Assembly (NCBI GenBank): GCA_003158885.1
Contig: PMLN01000067.1
Location: 1-6,065 of the forward strand
From: Anaerolineae bacterium
GTDB taxonomy: Bacteria; Chloroflexota; Anaerolineae; Anaerolineales; Villigracilaceae
DNA: 6,065 nucleotides
Reading direction: 5' to 3'
Part shown: in pieces, positions 1 to 5,074 of the stretch
How positions within the stretch are numbered: position 1 is the first letter of the stretch
How the letters are laid out: each line of letters begins with the position of its first letter
The notes under the pieces: generated by a model
The model's database searches: none
Seen by the model: the letters and a program-made list of their open reading frames with translations, nothing else
What the model was told of the DNA's origin: nothing
Made by a program: the position numbers and the translations under genes

Positions 1-23
1 AGTGAAAAAAGACCTCAAACACG

Positions 24-75
24 AAGGACACGACGTACACAAAGGGAAAACGAAAGAGGTTTACTTCGTGTCCTT
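24..75. repeat. Inverted repeat AAGGACACGA / TCGTGTCCTT
   Basis: AAGGACACGA at 24-33 is a perfect inverted match of TCGTGTCCTT at 66-75. The wider sequence 1-40 loosely resembles the reverse complement of copy A and its left flank, so a third, older copy in the other orientation may begin at the window edge. Confidence 0.5.
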
Positions 76-110
76 TGCGTTAAAAAGGTTTTTGCAGTGG
101 ACTCACTGGT
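75..110 (+). repeat. 36-base direct repeat, copy A
   Basis: Same orientation as copy B (283-318), 34 of 36 identical; differences are A/G at the eleventh and G/A at the twentieth base. Its right end is the loop of the 38-base palindrome. Confidence 0.85.
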
Positions 111-126
111 GACTCTACTGCAAAAA
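89..126. repeat. 38-base imperfect palindrome with TTTTTGCAGT / ACTGCAAAAA ends
   Basis: TTTTTGCAGTGGACTC, loop ACTGGT, GACTCTACTGCAAAAA. The outer ten pairs are perfect; inside there is one G-U pair and one C-C mismatch, giving a 16-position stem with a 6-base loop. The T-run is on the 5' side and the A-run on the 3' side in either strand, opposite to an intrinsic terminator. It overlaps copy A of the direct repeat. Confidence 0.8.
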
Positions 127-137
127 AGGGCTCTTCA

Positions 138-162
138 CCGCGAAGAAGCGAAGGCCGCGAAG
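138..162. repeat. Degenerate CCGCGAAG repeat
   Basis: CCGCGAAG occurs at 138-145 and 155-162, with a partial unit AAGCGAAGG between them. This is the flavour of low-complexity intergenic repeat seen in several environmental bacterial phyla (recollection, not checked). Confidence 0.5.
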
Positions 163-169
163 GAAAGTT

Positions 170-188
170 GAAAATCAAAGAGATTTTC
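170..188. repeat. A+T-rich hairpin, one arm of which is repeated inverted at 231-241
   Basis: GAAAATC, loop AAAGA, GATTTTC forms a perfect 7-base stem. In addition GAAAATCAAAG (170-180) is a perfect 11-base inverted match to CTTTGATTTTC (231-241), so two alternative pairings of the same left arm are possible. Confidence 0.6.
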
Positions 189-265
189 TTCAAGATCGCC
201 TGCATGAAAGTTTAATCTTTTCAAAACGTCCTTTGATTTTCTTTGTGTGTCTTCGTGTCCGCTTG

Positions 266-282
266 CCCCCGTACTTTGGGGG
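266..282. repeat. Small C5/G5 hairpin splitting copy B of the repeat
   Basis: CCCCC, loop GTACTTT, GGGGG: a perfect five-pair GC stem. It belongs to 22 bases (261-282) present in copy B between CTTCGTGTCC and TTGCGTTAAA, where copy A has only one base. Confidence 0.65.
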
Positions 283-318
283 TTGCGTTAAAGAGGTTTT
301 TACAGTGGACTCACTGGT
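283..318 (+). repeat. 36-base direct repeat, copy B
   Basis: Runs from TTGCGTTAAAGAGG to GACTCACTGGT and matches copy A (75-110) at 34 of 36 positions, same orientation. It includes the short stem CAGTG-GACT-CACTG. Similarity stops abruptly at 318. A further 10-base match (CTTCGTGTCC at 251-260, 64-73 in copy A) lies to the left, separated from this block by 22 bases including a hairpin. Confidence 0.85.
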
Positions 319-325
319 ATTCAAC

Positions 326-346
326 GGGCGGGTGCGAAACCTGCCC
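326..346 (-). terminator. GC-rich hairpin directly after the selB stop
   Basis: On the minus strand GGGCAGGT, loop TTCGC, ACCCGCCC forms an 8-base stem with one A-C mismatch, starting at the base next to the TAG stop (347-349). No run of U follows (the sequence continues GTTGAAT), so it is not a canonical intrinsic terminator; it may protect the 3' end or be a small dispersed palindrome. I list it as a possible terminator only. Confidence 0.4.
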
Positions 347-2218
347 CTACGTCGACAACTTTCGATAATCACCGGCGCGCTGGGTCACGCCGATGGAATC
401 CAGATGTTCGAGCAAGGCCTGTACATATTTGCGGCTGGTCTCGAAGAGGTCGCGCGCCTCGGCCAAGGAAATCTGTCCTTTGGCCTGGATGGCTTCCCTG
501 ATGCTCTTTACCATTAAATCATAATCCTGTTTGCGGAAGGCGATCTCCGCTGAAACCGCGATGATCTGATCCATTTCCAACAAGGCGTTGAAAATCTCAT
601 CACCCACTTCGGCTTTACATTCTTTAATGGTGGGCGGCGCATAGGGATTCTGGGCAAACTTGCGCAGCAAGGCATTGGCTTGAGATTGTTGGTTGTCATC
701 AAAACGAACCTGATGACCTGGTACAGCCACAAGGCTATCAGACTCGATCAGCACGCCGAGTTTAGCGAAGTGTTTCATAAGCGGATTAAAGAGGCGAGGT
801 GAGACCTTGAGCCGGCTCTTCAATTCCTCGCGCGACATGCCGCGCCGGAGGGGAAACTGATGATGGAAATCGTCCAAGAGTTTGCGGACTTTGGCAAGCA
901 ATTCATTCAAGAAGGGCTGAGCGATGATCAAGCCATCTTCCAGAGTCACCAAGCGCCCATCAGCCAGAAGTTCATCCAAGGCTAGACGGGCGGTACGATC
1001 TTCGAGCCGCGAGCGTTTGATGATCTCGATGGCGGGAGCAGATTGAAGCGCAAGGGCGGCCTCGAACAAAATATCGGCAGGCGAGCCTTGCATCAGGGCC
1101 AGCAAGGATTTCAAGACTTCATTATCAAAGCGCTTGTGACGATCCTTGGGCTGGGCATCCACGATGACGCCGCCGCCCAGAGTCTCACCGGGAGAGGGAC
1201 GGCGCAAGATATACCGGTCGCCGCGCACGGCCACAACCGGATCGCGCAATTCAAGCTGGATCCAGCTTTCATCACCGGGAGAAAGTTCCTCGGCATCCAG
1301 CAGGCGAAGGGCCGCGATGGTCTCACTGGCGCCGATGAAGACCTTGACCTCGCTGGAATGTTTCAGGGGCGAGGCGATATCCTTCAACAAACGAAGGCGG
1401 GCATCGAGGCGACGGCTGGGAAGATATTGGCCGGGATGAACCAACACTTCGCCGCGTCGAACCTGCTCGGTGGAGATGCCGGAGATATTGACGGCGGTGC
1501 GGGAACCGGGCTGGGCCTGTTCTTCCTTCTTTTTATGAGTCTGCAAGCCGCGGATACGGCCCGCCAAACCGGAAGGCAAGACTTGAACCTCATCCCCAAG
1601 GGAGAGATGACCGTCCAACAGCGTGCCGGTCACCACAGTGCCAAAGCCGCTCATGGTAAAGACACGGTCAACCGGCAGACGCGGGCGGCCTAAATCGAGA
1701 CGGGCAGGTTTTTGTTTCAGGAGGTCACTAAGAGTGGAAAGAAGTGCGTCGAGGCCGAGGCGGGTACGGGCGGAGACGCGCACAATGGGCGCGTTGCGAA
1801 GGACGGTATCTTTTACGGCAGCGCGCACATCCGATTCGACCAGGTCAAGCCAAGCCGGATCGTCAATCAAATCCACTTTGGTAATAACGATCATTCCCAA
1901 AGGAATTTGCAAAAGGTCAAGGATGGCGAGGTGCTCGCGCGTCTGCGGCATGAGGCCTTCGTCGGCAGCAATGACCAGAAGGGCCGCGTCAATGCCGCCC
2001 ACGCCGGCCAGCATATTCTCGATGAAGTCGCGATGCCCCGGCACATCCACGATGCCGATCTCTTCGCCATCCGGCAGGGTGAGCCAGCCGAAGCCGAGGT
2101 CAATGGTCATCTCGCGCTCCTGCTCCTCTTTCAAGCGGTCGGGATGCGTACCGGTGAGGGCGGCAATCAGGGTAGATTTGCCGTGATCCACATGACCTGC
2201 AGTGCCAATAATCTTCAT
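347..2218 (-). CDS. selB: Selenocysteine-specific elongation factor SelB
   Basis: SelB is a cytoplasmic GTPase that brings selenocysteyl-tRNA to the ribosome at UGA codons marked by a SECIS hairpin. The 623 residues match the usual length (614 in E. coli). The G domain shows G1 GHVDHGKST (8-16), G2 EMTIDLGF (36-43, the SelB hallmark TIDLGF), G3 DVPGH (58-62), G4 TKVD (113-116) and G5 VSA (148-150). Domain II begins with DRVFTMSGFGTVVTGT at 184-199; the Asp-Arg pair 184-185 matches residues that contact the selenocysteine in E. coli SelB. Domain III follows from about 268. The C-terminal half (about 365-623) is the winged-helix region that binds SECIS RNA, ending with TSRKYVQALLEHLD (594-607) and an R-GDYR motif typical of the last winged helix. 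The ATG at 2218 gives the normal N-terminus MKIIGTAGH; no Shine-Dalgarno sequence precedes it, only seven-base repeats. E36 replaces the Gly common before MTIDLGF in many SelBs. Stop is TAG. No selA, selC or selD is in the window. Confidence 0.97.
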   Translation of the reverse strand: MKIIGTAGHVDHGKSTLIAALTGTHPDRLKEEQEREMTIDLGFGWLTLPDGEEIGIVDVPGHRDFIENMLAGVGGIDAALLVIAADEGLMPQTREHLAILDLLQIPLGMIVITKVDLIDDPAWLDLVESDVRAAVKDTVLRNAPIVRVSARTRLGLDALLSTLSDLLKQKPARLDLGRPRLPVDRVFTMSGFGTVVTGTLLDGHLSLGDEVQVLPSGLAGRIRGLQTHKKKEEQAQPGSRTAVNISGISTEQVRRGEVLVHPGQYLPSRRLDARLRLLKDIASPLKHSSEVKVFIGASETIAALRLLDAEELSPGDESWIQLELRDPVVAVRGDRYILRRPSPGETLGGGVIVDAQPKDRHKRFDNEVLKSLLALMQGSPADILFEAALALQSAPAIEIIKRSRLEDRTARLALDELLADGRLVTLEDGLIIAQPFLNELLAKVRKLLDDFHHQFPLRRGMSREELKSRLKVSPRLFNPLMKHFAKLGVLIESDSLVAVPGHQVRFDDNQQSQANALLRKFAQNPYAPPTIKECKAEVGDEIFNALLEMDQIIAVSAEIAFRKQDYDLMVKSIREAIQAKGQISLAEARDLFETSRKYVQALLEHLDSIGVTQRAGDYRKLST

Positions 2219-2220
2219 AT

Positions 2221-2311
2221 TAGAGAATAGAGATTAGAGAATAGAGAATAGAGAATCGGGAATGGGAAACAGAGAATAGATCATGGGTCATAGATCATGG
2301 GAAATGGGGAA
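2221..2311. repeat. Seven-base repeat block 1 (consensus TAGAGAA / TGGGAAA, thirteen units), abutting the selB start
   Basis: Read in steps of seven from 2221, thirteen units follow without a single insertion or deletion: TAGAGAA, TAGAGAT, three more TAGAGAA, then TCGGGAA, TGGGAAA, CAGAGAA, TAGATCA, TGGGTCA, TAGATCA, TGGGAAA, TGGGGAA. The array ends 2 bases before the selB start codon. On the selB sense strand it is a pyrimidine-rich leader (repeated ATTCTCT) with no Shine-Dalgarno sequence. Confidence 0.85.
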
Positions 2312-2354
2312 ATAGAACGCGGATGACACGGACTTGACGGATTGGCGCGGATGG
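2312..2354. repeat. Non-heptad island between the two repeat blocks
   Basis: This 43-base stretch breaks the seven-base rhythm. It contains GCGGAT twice (2319-2324 and 2347-2352) and ACGGA twice (ACACGGACTT and TGACGGATT), so it looks like a degenerate repeat of the GCGGATnnnACGGA type, a flavour I recall from intergenic regions of many environmental bacteria. It has no coding potential. The preceding block 1 and block 2 both end in AAATAGAAC (2310-2318 and 2411-2419). Confidence 0.5.
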
Positions 2355-2417
2355 AATGGGGAATGGATTCATGGGTTATGGATCATGGTGAATGGTGAGT
2401 GGAAAATGGAAAATAGA
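2355..2417. repeat. Seven-base repeat block 2 (consensus NNATGGN, nine units)
   Basis: Read in steps of seven from 2355, nine consecutive units fit a pattern centred on ATGG: AATGGGG, AATGGAT, TCATGGG, TTATGGA, TCATGGT, GAATGGT, GAGTGGA, AAATGGA, AAATAGA. Period seven recalls the short tandem heptanucleotide repeats known from cyanobacterial intergenic DNA. It lies just after the stop of the coiled-coil gene (2440). Confidence 0.75.
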
Positions 2418-2439
2418 ACACCGAAACCCAGATTTGATT

Positions 2440-3636
2440 TCACTTGGCTTTCTTGGTCTTCGCTTTGGCGTGGCCCATGATGCGTTCATAGGCCGTGAGC
2501 CATTCATGGCTGACATTCATTAATTCCTGCAATTGCTGTTCGGTAGTGGAGGTCGTTTGATGAAGCTGGTCTTGAAGGGTTTGGGAAGCATCATCGAGCC
2601 GGGTCACGCGGCCCTCCATTTTATCCAAGTCCTTGCGCAGGTCGCGCATGACCTCCTCCTGGGACAGGGCATGACTTGTCCAGCGTTTCTGCTCATCGGC
2701 TTTGAAAGCCACCCACTCCTGCCGGATGCGGTCCTCGGCCAGGCGCTGAATTTCGCTGATCTCGGCAATGCGGCGTTCGAGCTTTTGATTCAGTTCGGTA
2801 TAAGCTTCCTGGGAACGTTTGGCGGCGCGGATGGAGTCATCCAAGGCGGCAACCTGCAACTCCATGTTCTCGGCCTGCTTCTTGAAGATATCATACCTGG
2901 CCTGCCAATCCTTCCAGGCACGATCGCGTTCGACCTGCGCAAGAGCCTGTCCATCGAGAAAAGCGGCCTGGGACTCCTTGCGGGCGGCTTCCGACTCCGC
3001 CAATTCGGTCATGCGGTTTTCCAAATTGCGGACGCTGTCGCCGTGGATCATGGTCTTCTCGCGGGCCTCGTCGGCGCGCTTGCGGACCGCGGCCATCTCG
3101 GCCTGCAGATCGGTGAGGCGCTTAAGATTCTGGCGATTGGTTTCGTCCGATTCCTTCGAGAGATTCGAGACACTCTCGATCTGTTTGGCGGCCTCATCCA
3201 TTTTCTGCTGAAGATCCTGGACGGCCAGCGAGAGGCGCTTATCATCGAGCGCCTGTTCCTTAAGCTGTTTCTTGATCGGTTCGAACTCGAGAGAGGCGCG
3301 CAGCTCTTCAATGGAAGCGTTGACATCCGCCATTTCGGCCTGACGCTGTTTCAGCGTTTCGCGCTCACGCTGTCCGGCGGTCTTCTCGATGGCTTCCAGC
3401 GCCCTGCCCCATTCGGTGCGCTGTTTGGACAGGAGTTGATCGAATTGATCGAGGCGCGCAGTCACAGGCCCCAGATCACCGACATCCTTCGACAAGGTTT
3501 TGAACTGCTTTGAAATCGCATTGACGGTTGTCTCAAGAGAAGCGAGAGTCTTTGTAATCTCGGAAACGCTGGCTTTGTTCTTGCGTTCCTGATCATCCAG
3601 CCATTCCAAACGTTTAGTAATCTGCTCGAAATCCAT
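2440..3636 (-). CDS. Long coiled-coil protein of unknown function, soluble and cysteine-free
   Basis: A 398-residue protein that I do not recognise as a named family. It has no signal peptide and no hydrophobic membrane stretch, and is dominated by Glu, Lys, Arg, Gln, Ala and Leu in coiled-coil heptads over almost its whole length. There are only two prolines (P57 and P120), suggesting a short N-terminal helix bundle followed by one long helix of about 270 residues. It has no cysteine. Seven tryptophans stand out (W12, W76, W241, W244, W308, W319, W379); the stretch 236-320 with four of them (ERDRAWKDWQARYD at 236-249) is the most distinctive part and may be a partner-binding face. The C-terminus ends in a basic tail, KAKTKKAK. 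It resembles SMC-like or tethering proteins only in being a coiled coil; there is no ATPase motif. It lies 37 bases after the membrane cluster with its own -10 box, and selB follows after a 221-base repeat region. Stop is TGA. The gene is convincing; its function is not known. Confidence 0.85.
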   Translation of the reverse strand: MDFEQITKRLEWLDDQERKNKASVSEITKTLASLETTVNAISKQFKTLSKDVGDLGPVTARLDQFDQLLSKQRTEWGRALEAIEKTAGQRERETLKQRQAEMADVNASIEELRASLEFEPIKKQLKEQALDDKRLSLAVQDLQQKMDEAAKQIESVSNLSKESDETNRQNLKRLTDLQAEMAAVRKRADEAREKTMIHGDSVRNLENRMTELAESEAARKESQAAFLDGQALAQVERDRAWKDWQARYDIFKKQAENMELQVAALDDSIRAAKRSQEAYTELNQKLERRIAEISEIQRLAEDRIRQEWVAFKADEQKRWTSHALSQEEVMRDLRKDLDKMEGRVTRLDDASQTLQDQLHQTTSTTEQQLQELMNVSHEWLTAYERIMGHAKAKTKKAK

Positions 3637-3640
3637 GAAT

Positions 3641-3646
3641 TCCTCC
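3641..3646 (-). promoter_or_regulatory. Strong ribosome binding site of the coiled-coil gene
   Basis: GGAGGA on the minus strand, 4 bases before the ATG at 3636. It fixes the start of the coiled-coil gene and contrasts with selB, which has no such sequence. Confidence 0.75.
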
Positions 3647-3657
3647 GGCAGGGATGG

Positions 3658-3666
3658 ATTATAGCA
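3658..3666 (-). promoter_or_regulatory. Extended -10 promoter element before the coiled-coil gene
   Basis: The minus strand reads TGCTATAAT, a perfect extended -10 box (TGnTATAAT), in the 37-base gap between the NuoN-like stop and the coiled-coil gene. No good -35 is present at 16-18 bases; GGGACA sits 14 bases upstream, too close to be convincing. Extended -10 promoters often do without a -35. Transcription would start near 3651, giving a leader of about 15 bases that still holds the ribosome binding site. It could make the coiled-coil gene (and perhaps selB) independent of the membrane gene operon. Confidence 0.45.
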
Positions 3667-3673
3667 TGAGGTC

Positions 3674-5074
3674 TTAATGTCCCAGATGCTGGAACATTAG
3701 AGGTAATTTATCCAGAATGGGACTCAGCGCCTGCGGGAATAATCCCAAGATGAAAAGAGCGAGTATGCCCCCACCCAACATGGCACGCTGGGACCATGAT
3801 TCCTGCGAGACCCAGGAAGTATTCTCACCGGCCATGACCATGACGGCCAAAGCACGGATGGCGCCAGTCGCAAGCCCAAGAATGCCGACCATAAACCAAA
3901 AGCTATCCGTCAGCGATCCCCCACCCAAACTGTTCCATAAGGCAAGGCGCGGCGGGAACCCGGCAAGAAGCGGAAAGCCGGCCGTGGACAAGGCAGACAA
4001 GATCAAGCCGGCCGTGACAAAGGGATAGGCACGAGCCAGCCCCTGAACCGAAGAGAAACGAAGCGAGCCCGTATGCGAATTCAAAACGGAGAGGGACAAG
4101 GCACAGATCGCAAGACCCAGGCCGCGCGGGATGAGCATAAGGAAAACGATGGGCACGCCAGTGGCAGGGTTAAGGCTGAGAGCCAATAAGATGAAGCCGG
4201 TCTCCGCAACGGACATGAAGGCCAGCATGCGTCCGATGTGGCGTTGAAAAGCAGACCATAGCCCACCGGTCACGACCATAAGCAAACCGGCAACACGCAA
4301 GGCGGCCATGACCTGCGGCGAGCCACGCAACCAGCCATAACGATCGAGGAAGCTCAGGCCGAAAATGCTGGCGACGGTCGGTAAAATCCAAAAAAGGAAA
4401 CCCACGATATAAGGCGAACCCTCCTCGATAAGAAGCGGCATCCAATTGTAGAGAGGAAAGACCGCAAGCAAAAAGGCAAAGCCCAAGCCAAGCATGAGAG
4501 TGGATTGGATGGTAAGAGTCAAATCACCGGGGCTGGCTTCGACACCCGCCGATAACCAACCCGCGATCAGAATGAAAGGCATTCCCAAGGTCTGATAGAT
4601 GAGGAAATGAAGTACACCGCGGGAGGGAGTCTGATCGGGCGGGGAAAGCAAAGGCACGGCAACCAGCACGGAAATCTCAATCAGCAAAGCCGCAAAGAGA
4701 AACGGCTGTACGGCGATGGATGCGACCAACAAGCTGAGCATGATCAAGCCCATGGAGGAAAGACGCCGGGCAACGCCTACAGATTCAGCGCCAATAAACC
4801 ATAAGGCGGCAACTCCATACAAGATGGTCAGCAAGGGTGCATGCGATGAATCAAGAGTCAAGTTGCGGCCCAATATTTGAAAGGAGGACGAGATTTTCAA
4901 GGAGAAGGAACCGAAACCGAGGGCTTGATCAATCGGCACAACGAGGGCGGCCAACGTCAAAATCAGCGCGGTGACGCTGCTCACGATTGCCGCCCAGCGC
5001 TCCTGACTTATAAAGAGGAGAGAAAAAGCACCCACCAGGAAGGGGAAAAAAATCCAGATCAGCGGAGCGTTCAT
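3674..5074 (-). CDS. NuoN/NuoM/HyfF-like proton-translocation membrane subunit, divergent and lysine-poor
   Basis: A 466-residue protein with about 14 hydrophobic segments spread over its whole length, matching the antiporter-like subunits NuoL/M/N, MrpA/D and HyfB/D/F (Proton_antipo_M family). Family marks seen are: E133 in the fifth helix (LLIEIS), where the channel glutamate sits; FPLYNWMP at 206-213, the counterpart of the PLHTWLP signature with Tyr in place of His; the loop and helix GRMLAFMSVAETGF at 281-294, the counterpart of the KRLLAYSS region; and AGFPPRLALW at 371-380 in helix 12. In the family these helices form a half-channel for protons moved by a redox partner. The central lysine after the SPY turn (about 220-240) is missing, the KR loop has Gly-Arg, and helix 12 has R376 instead of Lys or Glu. 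The only lysines in the whole protein are K60 and K456. It overlaps the HyfE-like gene by 4 bases. The fold assignment is firm; whether it still pumps is open. Confidence 0.85.
   Translation of the reverse strand: MNAPLIWIFFPFLVGAFSLLFISQERWAAIVSSVTALILTLAALVVPIDQALGFGSFSLKISSSFQILGRNLTLDSSHAPLLTILYGVAALWFIGAESVGVARRLSSMGLIMLSLLVASIAVQPFLFAALLIEISVLVAVPLLSPPDQTPSRGVLHFLIYQTLGMPFILIAGWLSAGVEASPGDLTLTIQSTLMLGLGFAFLLAVFPLYNWMPLLIEEGSPYIVGFLFWILPTVASIFGLSFLDRYGWLRGSPQVMAALRVAGLLMVVTGGLWSAFQRHIGRMLAFMSVAETGFILLALSLNPATGVPIVFLMLIPRGLGLAICALSLSVLNSHTGSLRFSSVQGLARAYPFVTAGLILSALSTAGFPLLAGFPPRLALWNSLGGGSLTDSFWFMVGILGLATGAIRALAVMVMAGENTSWVSQESWSQRAMLGGGILALFILGLFPQALSPILDKLPLMFQHLGH

Larger units (their letters stand above)
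1..346. other. Gene-free repeat mosaic downstream of selB
   Basis: No gene, tRNA or conserved RNA is recognisable here. Short open frames on both strands have repeat-derived, low-complexity translations and no ribosome binding site. The stretch is assembled from degenerate repeat motifs (cacgaaggacacga types, CCGCGAAG units, a 36-base direct repeat) and several hairpins, described separately. Most of it is A+T-richer than the flanking genes. Confidence 0.7.

Noticed and set aside
89..126. Intrinsic terminator
   Set aside because: The T-run precedes and the A-run follows the stem on both strands, the opposite of a terminator that needs a U-run after a GC stem.
75..318. CRISPR array
   Set aside because: Only two copies of the 36-base unit exist, 208 bases apart from start to start, with no regular spacers and no cas genes.
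1..346. Possible tRNA-Sec (selC) next to selB
   Set aside because: I looked for a 90-100 base cloverleaf with a UCA anticodon and long extra arm; the hairpins present do not form one and no T-arm GGTTCGAATC-like motif is seen.
190..372. Small minus-strand frame (60 codons) overlapping the selB end
   Set aside because: The translation is Arg/Lys/Thr-rich and derived from repeats and hairpins; it overlaps the 3' end of selB in another frame and no ribosome binding site was seen.
233..517. Small plus-strand frame (94 codons) crossing copy B and the selB 3' end
   Set aside because: About half is repeat DNA and the rest is antisense to selB; no gene signals.
1043..1693. Plus-strand open frame (216 codons) opposite selB
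   Set aside because: It lies entirely inside the conserved selB gene, antisense to it; the translation has no recognisable domain and there is no clear ribosome binding site.
1712..2230. Plus-strand open frame opposite the selB G domain
   Set aside because: Antisense to the most conserved part of SelB (G1-G5); the frame is explained by constraint on the selB codons.
2533..3513. Long plus-strand open frame (326 codons) opposite the coiled-coil gene
   Set aside because: It is the antisense shadow of a Glu/Leu/Ala/Arg-rich coiled-coil gene, whose codons read as a Leu/Phe/Gly-rich frame on the other strand. The minus-strand gene has a strong ribosome binding site, a -10 box and coherent heptads.
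5071..5073. TGA stop as a possible selenocysteine codon, suggested by the nearby selB
   Set aside because: It overlaps the ATG of the next gene in a standard ATGA coupling, and the hydrophobic protein ends in a normal polar tail; no SECIS-like hairpin follows.
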